64,000 nucleotides of DNA from Juglans regia (taxonomy: Eukaryota; Streptophyta; Magnoliopsida; Fagales; Juglandaceae): NCBI RefSeq assembly GCF_001411555.2, contig NC_049916.1, positions 26,492,558-26,556,557 of the forward strand, given 5' to 3'. The position numbers were made by a program, and so were the translations under genes. Positions 39,058 to 54,145 of this stretch are shown piece after piece (positions within the stretch are counted from its first letter, which is position 1; the number at the start of each line of letters is the position of its first letter). The notes beneath the pieces were generated by a model, which worked only from the letters and a program-made list of their open reading frames with translations, was not told where the DNA came from and made no database searches.

Positions 39058-42000
39058 ATGGATAGAAGTGAGCTCCCTTTAGTGCCCGAATGGCTGAAAA
39101 ACAGTGGAAGTGTCGCTGGTGGGGTCGGCACAGACCTTCAATTTTCATCATCTTCGTTGCACTCAGGTAATTTTCATTTGCTTACTTTCACGTATCCTGT
39201 GCTCTCTTGTGTTTGTTTTATCTGTTTGATTATTTCATGGTTGTTGACAACTTGACAGACTAGAAGGAGAGAGAAGGATACGAAGTTTTGATTCCTATTT
39301 TTCTGTTGTTTTAGTCTCAGAAGAAAAGGCCAAATACTCGATCTGTATCGAGCCTATGAGTATTGCTAGACTTTGTTTAGTGGATTAATCTTTATTATAT
39401 TGGTTTATTACGTTTTCTTGAGTTCATAAACAGCAAACTTTATGCTTCCTTTCATCTTTGGGAACGTATGGAAGTTGCTTAAAAATCTTCGATAAAAATA
39501 AGGCATTAATATATCAGTTTCAGTGTGAAATCACCATTAATTATATGAAGTGAATGAAATCTTGATACGAAATTTTAGTTGTCTTCTCTTTTTATTATGT
39601 TCCGGAACAAATGAATAAGAGCTAAGCTAAAACATGTACACATGTCTTCTGAAATAGATGATCATCACATATCGAAGCACACAAGAAATAGATCATCCTT
39701 GAGTGACGGCGATCATGAAATTGGTCATTTATTTGCTTCAGATCAAGCCACTTCCATCAATTTTCGCCGGAGTTATAGTAGTAACAGTTCTCCCCACTCA
39801 CTGTCTTACAGTAGTTTTGGCAGAGGCCACTGTTATAGGGATTGGGAGAACATTGATGACTACCCTGAGAAGTGCAAGTTGGTTTTGGGTAACCACAGGT
39901 GGCGTGACTATTCTGATCCTCTTGGTAGCATCTTACCAAATAGGTCTCAGAAGGATATTTTGCAACATTCACAGTCTATTATTACAAGAAAATGTGGTGA
40001 CACGTGGCCCAGGAAAGTAGCTGGTGACTCAAATTATGCTAAAAGCAAACACAGCAATGGTGATGGTTTGTTTGGTGGTAGTAGTGTTGTTAGCAGTACC
40101 ATTAAAAGTGCATTTGAACGGGAATTTCCCTCACTCCTAGCTGAAGAGAGACAAGGTGGTTCTGAAATAGGAAGAGTCTCATCTTCTGGCTTGAACACTG
40201 CCATTCAGAGTCTGCCAATTGGCAATTTGTCCGTGATTGGTTGTGATGGCTGGAAGTCGGCTCTAGTAGAGATGCCTGCAATTGCTGGAAGCAATAGCAC
40301 GGGCACAGCATTGGGTCAACAAACAATTTCTGCATGCTCAGCTTCTGTGTCTCCAACCACAGGGACTGGCCTCAATATGGCTGAAACATTGGCTCAGGGC
40401 CATCCTCCCACTCGTGCACTTCCTCAAGTAAGTTGGATTTTTTATTGTATTTTTGAGCATTTGTTAGATCATACATTCACGCTCATATATTGTTCATATG
40501 ATTCTAAATTTAGTTATCTATTGGGAACCAAAGGCTTGAAGAGCTGACCATGAAGCAATCTAGGCAATTGATTCCCTTGATACCTTCCATGCCAAAAGCC
40601 TTGGTAAGAGCTGTTGATTCCCTCCTTTGTAATTATAAATACCTAGAGCTCTATACCATAGAGATTTCCGTTCACATTTTGAGTCTAAGAAATTTTACTC
40701 CTCAGTTCCTGTTGGCAATTCTTTTAATCAATGTTTGTGATTAAATTACTTCGGTGGAGGATTTTTGCTTGTCAGATATTAAGATATAGGATCAGGATAC
40801 TCGTTAGTTCATTTGAAATATTGGGTGTCCATTCCACGATTAGGACCAACCAAGGATAATATACTGTGACGACTGATTATATACATACAATAATGTATGT
40901 GTTACCCCACAGATCTTTTAAAGTTATACACTTGAGTGTAATTGATGGTAGTTTCTTTCATTTCATTGAGTGTGTTCGGAAATGCAAAAAGTTGGAATTC
41001 TGTTCATTTCAAATTGAACTCCTTTGTTTGGAATGAAAAGAAAGAAGTGAGAGGATTTCATTTTTGTTGGCCAACCCAACCCCCCACCCTCTTTTATCTG
41101 TTACCTGATGTGTACTTTTCTGTCGTAGTCTTTTGACATATCACTGCCATGCCAACTTTACCTTCTTAGTCTTGCTAGATACGTCTTAAGAAGGGAAAGA
41201 AGAGAGTTTTAACTGAAAGTTGGAATCTCAATAGGACTGGGTGGTTTAGGTAATGAGCCTATGCTCTGGCAAATGCAGATGAGTTATGAATAAGATTTAC
41301 TTGGGGTAGTTAAATTTCTAAAAGGTTCTTAAAAGAATATATCCATTGCTTTGATTGTCAAATCTTAAAGATAATGGCTTGTAGATTTTTCGCCTCATGA
41401 CGTACAAAAAAATACAATTTCACCTGTACACCTATGGGATATAGAGAATGAGAGGAAAGATCTGTTTGGCGGAATAGGATCAATGGGAATGGAATACATA
41501 GAGAAGTTTTTACCCTTGACCAACCAGAAAAAGGAGATAATATTGATTTGGTGCCTCACCAAATAAGCAACTGGATTTATGGGCCAGCTTCTTCATGTGA
41601 CCCACCTACTCAAACAATCAAGAGTACCATTGTCGAACTAGTGCCCCACCCCCCCAACCCCAATTCCCATATGTTTCTGCTTGCTTGCAGTTACTACATT
41701 TCTCTTGTACATTGAGTGATTTCTTACTTATGTCCTTTGGGTTGCGAAACCAAACTAGACAGATTTTTTAATTTTTTTCCATCGTATTGTTTGAGCAAAA
41801 ATGAGATTTTTTTTTATTGGCACCAGGTGTTTGAGAACAAAGTCCCAACTAATCCCAGAGGTGCACGGGGAGCAAAAATGAGAGTTACCAATTGATATAC
41901 TTGTGTGGCCTTACAATATAGTATTGATAGTCATATTTGGAATAGTTGAATTTTTTAGGGTAATATCTCAACCGGAGACATTAAGAGCGCCAATCTCATG

Positions 42001-44121
42001 GTGAGGGACATGAGATGGTGGCATGGTCATAGAGAAGGAAATTTAGGCGGACATGGTCATGGTACACAAGAACAAGGGCATTGTGAAGGCTACATTTTTT
42101 ATTTTTTATTTACAAGTAAATGATTGTATTAATAATAATATGTATAGCCCAAGAGGTGACACCTATCTAGGAGTGAGAAATAGAAACAAGAAAATCATGA
42201 AAATCAAGGTCTTTGAAATCAACAGCTTTGACCATAGAAATAGAGTTCTAACAAAAACTAGTCTAAGCTCTTCCAATGAGCGCTCCTTGTCTTCAAATGT
42301 CTGGTCATTATGCTCATGCCATATGCACCACAGAATACAGATAGGAACCATCTTCCACACAACTGTGATTTGTGGAACACTACCTAGATTTGTCCAACTG
42401 GCTAGAAGCGCAACCTAGTGGTAGGCATAACCCAGGCTAGCCCTAATTGTCTGAATACATCTTCCCATAACACTCTGGCAATCTCACAATACAGAAGAAG
42501 ATGATCCAGAGACTCCCCACTTTTTTTACACATCCACAGTCTCCAATTATCAAGTGGGACATCATGGGGAGCATGGCCATGGTGGGATGTTTTTGGGGGA
42601 AAGACATGAACCAAATGGTCATGGTGGTGGCATCATCTGCATTAAAGAGATTGTGCTCCTGGGCTGCTTGTCAAGGGTAGCATATTCCACCACCTCCTTG
42701 AGGATATTAGCAAATAACAAGCTCTTTGTATTTTAGCAGCCTTTCAAGGTCAGCGAGCAAAAGTGTATGGTAGGGTTAAGCCATCTATTGCACATCAGGA
42801 ATATCTCAATTTTTTTTCACAGTGAAAACATAGCAAGGATAATATAGTTGAAGATATTGTGCTGGTTGTAATGAGAAAAGTATTGTTTGTTGGCACTTCT
42901 AGCCCGAGACCTTTCTTTTATAAATTGGTTTGATTAGGTTTTACTGGCTTAAAGGTTTGATCAATTCCTTCCTAGACTTGGACAGTAACTATTCATAACA
43001 ATACATGACCCCCCCTAAAAAAAAAAAAAATACGGCAACAATCTAGAAAGTTTACTGCTGGTAAATTCTGTTATTGTCCATGCAGCAGGGTTGGGTTATC
43101 ATTCTAAAGCTTAAAAAGGTAATGTTGTCTTATTTTTGTTTGATTACTTTCAGGTGCCCAGTCCTTCAGAGAAATCAAAACCCTATATTGGGCAGCAGCA
43201 TACATTCCCCTCTTCACACCCTATTAATCAAATTCCACATGGAGTGTCTGCTAAATCTGATGTTACAAAGATATCTGTGGGCAATCTCTGCATCCTCAAT
43301 TCATCACGAGAGCTGAATGGTTTCTCTTTCTCTTCCACTGCTAAGAATGGCCCGAGTCCTGCTAATCGAAGCAGAGTAGCTAATAGTCTACTTGGTCTCA
43401 CTCCGTCTGCTGCTGGGTCTTCTCTCTCTAAGAACTTAAGCAACAATTTAAGCCCGGCCAGTGCTGAGCGCAGGCCAATTGCTAGTCGAACTACTTTGGA
43501 GAGGAAATCATCGTCTCAAGCTCAGAGCCGGAATGATTTCTTCAAAAGTCTTTCGAGAAAGAACTCTTCTGTGAATCCCTCTTCTGCTGTCCCTGATCCT
43601 GGCCAGGTTGTCTCTGTTGCAGAGATTTCTGATAAATTGGCCACGGTAGCTTTGCGTGATATGTCTGTCCCTTTTCAGAGTAGAGATGCCCTTTCATTGG
43701 ATACTTCTGTTGCAGACTTGTCTGAAAGAAGGGGTGAGATAGCCCACAGTGGCAATGCTTGTGATGCGTCCCAGAGATGTTTGAGAGATTCAGAGGAGCA
43801 CTCCAGCCCTGGCTTGATTCTTCATCCAGATGAGGAGGCTGCATTTTTACGATCACTTGGGTGGGAGGAAAATGCTGGAGAGGATGAAGGCCTTACAGAG
43901 GAGGAGATCAGTGCTTTCTACATGAAGGTAACTGCTCTTCTAGAATTCTCTTTATTTTCCCTTTGAAGTTTCCATGTTCTGTGATTTATTTATTAAGAAA
44001 ATATTAGAATGTGATGTCTTCTAAATACGTCTTTGTAAGATCTCTTGTGCAGTATGTGAAATTGCAGCCATCATCAAAACTTCTGCATGGGATGCAGGCA
44101 AAAGATATCAGTGGCACTTAA
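39058..44121 (+). CDS. vasculin-like (GPBP1-type) nuclear protein
   Basis: Five exons join in frame: 39058-39166, 39658-40427, 40514-40603, 43154-43927 and 44053-44121 (1812 nt, 603 residues). The protein begins [18 protein letters not shown]. It is mostly Ser-rich and disordered, with a central [11 protein letters not shown] motif and a conserved [15 protein letters not shown] segment. The C-terminal block [14 protein letters not shown], then [15 protein letters not shown] and YVKLQPSSK, resembles the vasculin family C-terminal domain. In animals vasculin (GPBP1) binds GC-rich promoters; the plant role is not established, and similar plant proteins are sometimes labelled Mediator subunit 1-like. 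Intron 3 (40604-43153) carries two retroelement insertions. The exon 3 acceptor (AATTTAG|TTATCT) is the least certain junction. The ATG is the first good one after the leader. Confidence 0.85.
41807..41869 (-). mobile_element. 63-bp SINE/LINE-tail insertion with 14-bp target duplication
   Basis: GAGCAAAAATGAGA occurs at 41793-41806 and exactly again at 41870-41883. The insert starts with a T run, then TATTGGCACCAGGTGT and AAAGTCCCAACTAATCC. A related fragment lies near 57142. It is in intron 3 of the vasculin-like gene. Confidence 0.75.
42095..42556 (-). mobile_element. 5'-truncated L1-type LINE relic
   Basis: The minus strand encodes, in two frames, the C-terminal part of a plant L1 reverse-transcriptase polyprotein: [22 protein letters not shown], then a shifted [21 protein letters not shown]. 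An A/T-rich tail ends near 42095. Frameshifts make it dead. It lies in intron 3 of the vasculin-like gene, within host sequence rich in CATGGTCATGG repeats. Boundaries are approximate. Confidence 0.75.
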
Positions 44122-44726
44122 CCCGCACAAGAAAAGTTGGGGCAGTGCTTTGTCTGAATGGAACTTGTCTGCTGCTGATAAAGAATTTTGATTTGGCAAA
44201 TGTCTGGGAAAAGCTAGGAAACCTGAGTATGACTGCGGAGGTAGTTTTAACTTTTTATTTTATTTTTTGGCTTTGATTCATATTGAGAAGAGGATTTGAG
44301 CCAAGTTGGTTTTGAAGTGGATGTCTGGTGCTGCTGATGTTTGCTGAAAGCTATGTGGAACAAGCTGTACCAACAACAATTGATGATGTGCCAGGCCTGC
44401 TTAAGGTTAATAGAAGGGTTTGGTTTCTTTTTCATTCTAGTCAATTGCTCCTTATCATTTATTGGGTTATCTGAGAAAAGAAAAGAAAGCGAGAATATCA
44501 GTAATCTCGTGTTTTTTGTTTTTTTCCCTTTTCCTATAGCCTTTTACTTATTCTTACAGGGAAAGCAGGGGAAATTCAAGGATAAAAAAGCCATCACTTC
44601 ATATGCTTTTTTATACGACACAACTGACTGGCCTGTGTTCAAAATGCTGCTGCTTGAAACATAGTTGACAGGGTTTTCATGGAAGGATGTTATATGCCCA
44701 GATTCTCTGGTGTTGAGTGCCATATA
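44122..44726 (+). other. 3' UTR/flank of the vasculin-like gene
   Basis: No new ORF of note. The stretch looks like transcribed 3' sequence (GC content higher than the spacer) and is cut at 44727 by a Helitron. Similar-quality sequence resumes at about 46883-47000, suggesting the original 3' flank was split. Confidence 0.4.
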
Positions 44727-45690
44727 TCTCTCTGCCTATATATATATACTTAAAAGTGCGTATAATGTTATTACTATTCATTACTGTTCATCGTGAACAG
44801 TAACTCTAAATCTGCCTTTTTTTTTTTTTTTTTTTAATCTTATCTTATTACTATTCATCAACTGTATGATAAACGATGAACAGTAAAGATTTTTTTTTTT
44901 TATTTGTGTGAATGCTAATGTGCGACGTAATACCGCAATCGTGCATAGGGAATGAGAGAGAGGAAGAAAGAAAAAGTGAAAAAAATATTAATTTTTAAGT
45001 TTTAAATGATCAATAAAGAAGTTATTTTTTTTTTCTTCGCATGTTTTTTTCGCATATTCTATTACTGTTTATTATATCATACACTAAAAATCAACTTTAA
45101 TTTATACAATACTAATTTTTTATCATTAAATAAATGATGAAATTTTACTGTACATTTTTAAGAGAAAAAAACTATCTAATTAATTTGAATTTTTAATATA
45201 ATTTAAATTTCTCTGCCTATACTTAAAAGAGCGTATAACGTTACTATTCATTACTGTTCATCGTGAACAGTAAATCTAAATCAGCCGGTTTTTTTTTTTA
45301 AATGTTATCTTATTTTATTACTGTTCATCGACAGTATGATGAACGATGAACAGTAAAGATTTTTTTTTTTTTTTGTCTGTGTGAATGCTAATGTACGACG
45401 TAATACCGCAATCGTGCATAGGGAATGAGAGAGAGGAAGAAAGAAAAAGTGGAAAAAATATTGATTTTTGAGTTTTAAATGATCAATAAAGAAGCTGTTT
45501 TTTTTTTCTTCGCATATCCTATTACTGTTTATTATATCATATACTAAAAATCAACTTTAATTTATAAAATACTAATTTTTTATCATTAAATAAATGATGA
45601 AATTTTATTGTACATTTTTAAGAGAAAAAAACTATCTAATTAATTTAAATTTTTAATATAATTTAAATTTCATAATAAATGATGAACATA
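44727..45690 (+). repeat. tandem direct repeat, two ~480-bp copies at the Helitron 5' end
   Basis: The first copy starts at 44727 and the second at about 45210, both beginning CTCTGCCTATA. They share, in order, GTGCGTATAATGTTA / GAGCGTATAACGTTA, ATTACTGTTCATCGTGAACA, AATGCTAATGT and CGCAATCGTGCATAGGGAATG. Differences are scattered point changes and T-run lengths. Each copy contains the palindrome TGTTCATCGTGAACA. Confidence 0.85.
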
Positions 45691-46859
45691 AATAAATAAT
45701 AATTTTATTCTTATACATTAGACTATTTTAATATTTGAAATTACACTTTATTTTTTTCTTCAATTTGACAGATGTGGCAAACGTGCTTTTCTTTTATCAA
45801 TTAGAAAATCTTACGCCATACAGGATTTTACACAAGTACCACTAATTTCAAAATAACCAAGCCATTTATAAAATACTAATATTTCATCATTAAATAAATA
45901 ATGAAATTTTGTTAAATATTTTTAAAAAAGTATAACTATATAAATAATTAGAGTTTTAACATAATTTAAATATGATAATATTCTTAATTAACTAAAGAGA
46001 ACTGCTACAACTAATAAAAAAGTAACCTGAAAATATGTCATGAATATGTATTTCATTTTTTTATTTTTCTTTTCTTTTTTTCATGTATTTTTTTAATCAT
46101 CATAAACATTTTTAAAAAAATAAAAAATTTACAACATCATTGGATCAGGAGGGAATTGACAATCTATCTCTTCTCAAACAAAATTATTGAGTTCGAGGAA
46201 GAGATTAATAGATTCTTAGGTTTTCAGAAACTTTTATATATTTTTTAAAATATTATTTAAATATAAAATATTTTTTTATTTGTTAATCTAATCATTACAA
46301 TTTTCTTAAATATAAATTTTTTAAATTTAAAACAAAAACTACATTAAAAAATTATATTCCAATAATATTTTAACTTTTATAATATTTTTATTTTAACTTT
46401 TTTTCTCTCATTTTCTACAATCAAATAAAACATCTTAATCCAAATAATTTTATATATTACTATTCACAAACCATGTCACTACTATTAATACATCGATCCA
46501 AATCATATCTAAGGATATGATGTCTACGTGTGTTGTTTTTTGAAAGACGAAGCTGCTGCTGGTACATTAAAATTTTTAAGATTTAAATCCAACCCTTCAT
46601 TTTACCACTTCTCATTTTTTTTTCTTCGGTTGGATTGCTTCGATTTATGCAGTGAAGTACTATCACTATCACAAAAATTCTCCACATCTCTTTTCACTTG
46701 TTAGGTACAGAAATTGAGTTCATAAAAAAATTCTCTATATACTACTTATTTTACTTATGATTACGTTTTCTTTTTTTTAATCCAAAACATATTTATATTT
46801 TATAAAATAATTTATTTTTTAACTGGGCAAATGTGCCTCGCACATTACCCAACCGCTAG
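44727..46859 (+). mobile_element. non-autonomous Helitron with duplicated 5' end
   Basis: The 5' end is A|TCTCTCTGCCTATATA (44727). The 3' end is a hairpin (GGGCAAATGTGC, CTC, GCACATTACCC; 46825-46850), five bases, then CTAG|T at 46859. TC start, hairpin, CTRR end and insertion between A and T are all Helitron hallmarks. No Rep/helicase ORF is present, so it is non-autonomous. The interior is AT-rich, and 46200-46500 holds sequence like the window's MITE family. Confidence 0.8.
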
Positions 46860-47820
46860 TATATATATATATATATATATATTTTAGGGACTTTCTGGGA
46901 TGAGGAGGAGGGTATGCACAAGAAGGGATTTGGTCTCTTTTTATTCATTGGAGGCCGTACAGAACCCCCAAATACCATGGCTTTGAACCAGCCAACTATT
47001 TCTAGAGTCGAGTCTAGTCTAGTCTAGTCTAGTCTAATATGGTAACGATGGTTAGCAAGCCTCTCGGTACATAGAATCAAAGCTTTCCTGCGTGATTTCG
47101 GCCGCTGGCTTTTATTTTGGTAAGCGTGCATGAATCATTATTCACTCAGTGACTACTGTACCATCCCCAAGTAGTCAACTTGATTATCTACCTACCTGTG
47201 GGAAATTGAGATTTTTTTTCTTATTTTATCTGATTAAATTATATATATATTTAATCCTTTTATCATATATTTATATGTGTGTATGTATTTAATAATGTTG
47301 ATATGTGAACCAACCCTCTTTGAATATTAAATCGATAGTTAGAGAGGAAATCAATGGACAATTGAGTCACAAAAAGTTAGACCGAATAGGTGCAACTTTG
47401 AATATAACACGACGGGTTTCTCTCTTTACATGATTTCATCTTAGAATTAAGCCAAAAAAAAAAAAAAAATCTGGAAAATCTCATTAACAAAATTAAAACC
47501 ATCTTGTAATATCAGGAAAATGAAGGAATCACGTGCTTCAGTCCCAAATAATTATTCTTCAAGCTGCCTTCCCGTGCCCTTTAATTGCTTCCTTTTAAGC
47601 ATCGAGTTTGAACATAATATCATATATATATATACGTATGAAAAATGATTGATCATCTATAATTCTCTTGTAATAATGTTACAATTTTATATTAAATGAA
47701 TGGTAGTTTTATAAAATTGAGAGTCAATTTTAATGAAGCGGCAAGTTTATATCAATTGATTGTTAGATAAGTTGTAAAAGAGTTATAAGAGAGTTACAAG
47801 TGTATAATTATGAAGAAACA

Positions 47821-47970
47821 ATACAGTCGTGGAGTGCATAAATACCGTATAATATTTTTAGAAAAAGTGAGTAAATACTGAATTTATATGAAAAAATTAA
47901 TTTTTTAATAGTAAATCACATGCTTTTGCAAAATAATTATACGGCATTTATACACTCTACGATTGTATAT
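47821..47970. mobile_element. MITE-like inverted-repeat element
   Basis: The left arm (ATACAGTCGTGGAGTGCATAAATACCGTATAAT) is matched in inverted orientation by the right arm (ATTATACGGCATTTATACACTC, then TACGATTGTAT). It is about 150 bp with an AT-rich centre and no ORF. Confidence 0.6.
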
Positions 47971-50900
47971 AACATTATTCATAACTATGTCTTAATATTT
48001 TGTATATATTATCTCTTACATTTAGTGTTATTTTTTTTTCCCTCCCTTTGTGGACATCCCTTACATTTATTTGGTGATGGGATGCACTTGCTACTCTTAT
48101 AGAATATGGAAGACACCGTAATATTATCTTCATATCATAACATATATATCTGATTAATTAAAATAGTATGAAAATACTACAAATTCATATACTCTGAAAC
48201 TATTCTTAATATTTACTTGGCAATAAAATATGTGTAGACTCGTCCAATTCTCCCTATACAAAGGAAACTCACGAAGAACCTAAATCTAAGGTATATACAA
48301 ATTAAATAATAAAACTTAAATTTGTGTATGCTAGGTGTTTGACAAATGGCCATTCCTTTTCTTTTGGTCCAAAGCTTGTTAATGACTAAGGGTACGGACC
48401 TTGTCCACATGATAATTAGATCCCCTACTAACTTGGATTAAGTAGTACTGTACGTGGGAGTTAACCTTAAGGCTACGTTTCTTTCGATCGGTGCATGCAA
48501 CATCATGTATACCCTTTATTTTTAATACAATTTCTTGTACTTGTACTTGTTACTAAAAACTAAGTAATAATAGTCAAAGAAAGAAAGAAAGAAAATTACA
48601 TTCAAAGAGCCGCTGCCTGCCAAAAAAACGGCTTATTAATCTTTGCTAAAGCATCATAAACATATATATATATATATATATAATATAATGACCTACTTTC
48701 ATAATTAGTTCTCCGATCCTTCCCCTCTGATCAGTGGTACTTTTGTTTTTCTGCTTTTTAGTGTCCTAGCTAATAAGTCATGAGTACCCCACAATAACTA
48801 GCTAGGTAGCAAAATGTTTTTAACATGATCTGATCAATCGAATAATAAAATAAATAATTTTTTTCCTAAATATATAATTCTAATATTAATAACATGATTC
48901 TCATCATGATCAATAGCAAATTAATGTTTTATATTGAAAATAATGAATAATGTCTAATTAAGTCTTTAATATATATAGTAGAAAAATTATATTTCTGATT
49001 ATTCATTTTATTATCATTCTCTCAATATTTTATGATGTGGATATTATAGCAAATTATAATCTCTAATTATTCAATATTACATAATAGAATAGTAAAAAAA
49101 AAATAATAAAAATAAAGGATGGTGGGTAGTATTATTCAGCGCACGCAATATCTGGCTATGCGGCGCGGATGAAGGCTTTGTCAATACTAACCTAACCTAG
49201 CCAGATCGAAACTCAAATAAGTCTCGTTCATGATCAATTCTTGCTTTCTTTCTTTCTTTCAAGCTTGTATAGTACTCTTGCTAATGATCCAATGTATGAG
49301 ACTCTAAACACGAAAATCCCACAAAAATCCAAATACTCACATAATCACTTAGCCGAAAACTGAGACCACGTGGTTTTTCATGTGTCGAAATGTGCTTGGC
49401 TTTGGCAAAAGTCTAATAATTAATTAATTGATCAGATGCCCCTCGTGATCAAGGCTTGAAGCCATGCAACGTACGTGTTCATCTTCTCGAGCAAGCTGCT
49501 GGAAGGAAATGATCATGGAAATTAAAGTAGAGGTCAAATTAATCAAAAGATCAAACCCTCATGATCTCACATGATCATGGGTTTATTTTCTTTTCTTTCC
49601 TCAGGTCAACTCTCTGGATTCATTTTCTTTCAGGTCACTATCTCCAATATATATATAAGAGATTTTGATTCTCGATTACACCTCAAAATTAATCTTCGAA
49701 AATCTGATTAAATTTTAAATAATAAATTCGTACACTATTGATCATGAGGGACCAGATCAGTAAAATGAAGGGAGGAGGTGGTGCTGATCTCGATCATCGA
49801 GCAAGGTAATTAAATTTCATGCACAGTAATTTATAAGAAAAATGGATTATTTTATTTTATTAATGATCATGACGCGCGATAACATAGATATAATTAGATA
49901 ATTCCTATATGTTATTAATTAATATTGTCATGCTTTTTTTTAATGGGCAGATAATTCCTATATATATTAGTGTCTCTATCGTGACAGAACATGATTGCCA
50001 CAAAACTCGGAGGGACGATCCACTTAGAAAGCTTTACAGATAGTAGTAGTAGTACTGGCTCCATCGTCACCCACCCATATTTGACTAGATCAGAGTTAAT
50101 ACACAATTATATATATATATATATCCCACATAACAGGTAAATAATAATTTATAAAGTTACTACTTAATATTGGAAAATAATAATTAACATCCTACTCTAA
50201 TTAAATAACATTAATTACAATAAAAGAGAAATGATATATGCAAATGATCTCAAATACATAAGTTTCGCGCAGGACCTTTATAAAAAAGCTGTGCATCCAA
50301 CATCCATAAAAAAAAAATATGAAAAACTCTTTTTTTTTTTTTGACAGAGCTCACACTTTTTATAAAAGACTCGTGCATTTGAGACTTGTATGCTCAAATT
50401 AAACCATGTACCACACTAGTTTGTAATAAATAATTTCTAATTATTTAATACCATATAATAAGATGACCGAATAGAGATGGTCATGATATATAAAACATGA
50501 CGGTGGGAAGTAATAGTATTCATTCATTAATATAAGGTATCGTGCATATTAATTAATAATTAACTAATCCAACCATAAACAGTAAGTTGAATTTCGACCT
50601 CCAGATCATCAGCTGATCAGAGGTAATTAAAGAAAAAAAACAGCACATTACGAGTTTTATATTATATATGTGACTACAACTTGGAGCTTATACTAGGAAA
50701 ACTGCATGAGTCGTATATATAGTACTTTGACGTAGGAGGGTACGTACGTAGTGCCGAGGTTGTGCAGAGGAGGATAAAAAAAAAAAGATCGATCAAGTGA
50801 TATAACTGTAAAAAGATTTTATAAAATAATTAAATTTATAAATCGATATGATTTCATATGATATATTAGATTTATTTTATAATAAAATATATAAGATTAA

Positions 50901-51741
50901 TCTAACGTACAATATTAATTAAATGATCACATTAATTTATAAATTTATTTTTATAGAATTTCTTTATATAAAACATTAATTCTTATTATTATAAAAAAAG
51001 AAAAAAAATCGTGTCCAAGAATGGGATCGAGCAGCTGGGACGAGGGCCGGTAACTCGCTTGAGGTCTTTGTGTTGAAGAATTCAAGATCGATATCACGAT
51101 CCCAAGGTTTTCTTATTGGCTTTCGTATGAGGCTAGCTACCTTATTCCATATATATATGAATTAGGGAATTAGATGATGCATGCATGTTGTCACAGCAAT
51201 AATAATATATAATTAAATAAAACTATTAATTAAATATACCCATTAATATTTAAATATTTTATAATGTAAATGTAGTACTAATATGAGTTTTGCATGTATT
51301 GGGTGCATGACTGGCAACTCACGCATGCCCTTAAATTATGCTTTTGAGTATCTTTGATATTTACCCTAAGAAAAAAAAAAAAAAAAAAGAAGCTAGCTAG
51401 ACTTATTTTGCCTCCTAGCTAGCTAATTCCTAGCTGCTAATTAGGCTATGATTTACCATATATATTTAAAAATTTGGGCTTCTCTTCTAACTGGGGGGAC
51501 CATGTACAAGTATCAGCTGGCAAAATGATTAATTACTATAATATTGTCAAAAAGAGTGATGATTTTGAGGATTAGCATTAATGATTATTTTTGTGGAATA
51601 TGAGTAATTCTAGATATAGTATTTTTCTTAATTTTGAAAAAGAATAAAATTTATTATTAAAAAATTAAAATTTTCACATACATTATTATATATTTATTTA
51701 ATTTTTTAATTTTTTAAAATGAATACATGAATTTCTCATGT

Positions 51742-51774
<33 letters not shown>

Positions 51775-51862
51775 GCATATGAAATGTGTATAATATTAGC
51801 TACTTAATTGATTCTTAGTAATTCATATTAAATTCACGAGGTTAATTAAGGTGGCCAATAAA

Positions 51863-51927
51863 AGTCAAAGCTTGGATGCGTCGGCCTTGTGTGCTAATAG
51901 TACGTCTTTGAGACGAAGGAATTGACT
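51863..51927. promoter_or_regulatory. two W-box cores upstream of the WRKY gene
   Basis: AGTCAA at 51863-51868 is the complement of TTGACT, and TTGACT occurs at 51922-51927. Both lie 80-150 bp before the WRKY ATG. WRKY factors bind TTGAC(C/T), so self- or cross-regulation is possible. Confidence 0.45.
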
Positions 51928-52008
51928 TCGGTGCCTCAAAAGTAGCATTAATAGGAAGAAAGAGATCATTCTGCAGTTTTGTCTTGCTGAGAAAGAGAGA
52001 GATCAGAG

Positions 52009-54145
<2,137 letters not shown>

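Larger units (their letters stand above)
46860..52008. other. long AT-rich spacer upstream of the WRKY gene
   Basis: No gene was recognised in about 5 kb. Contents: a TA repeat (46858-46882), a TCTAG pentamer repeat (about 47011-47036), a MITE (47821-47970), TA repeats near 48661 and 51751, and WRKY promoter motifs near the right end. The stretch is notably rich in GATC, CTAG, CATG and TGCA palindromic tetramers. Confidence 0.5.
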
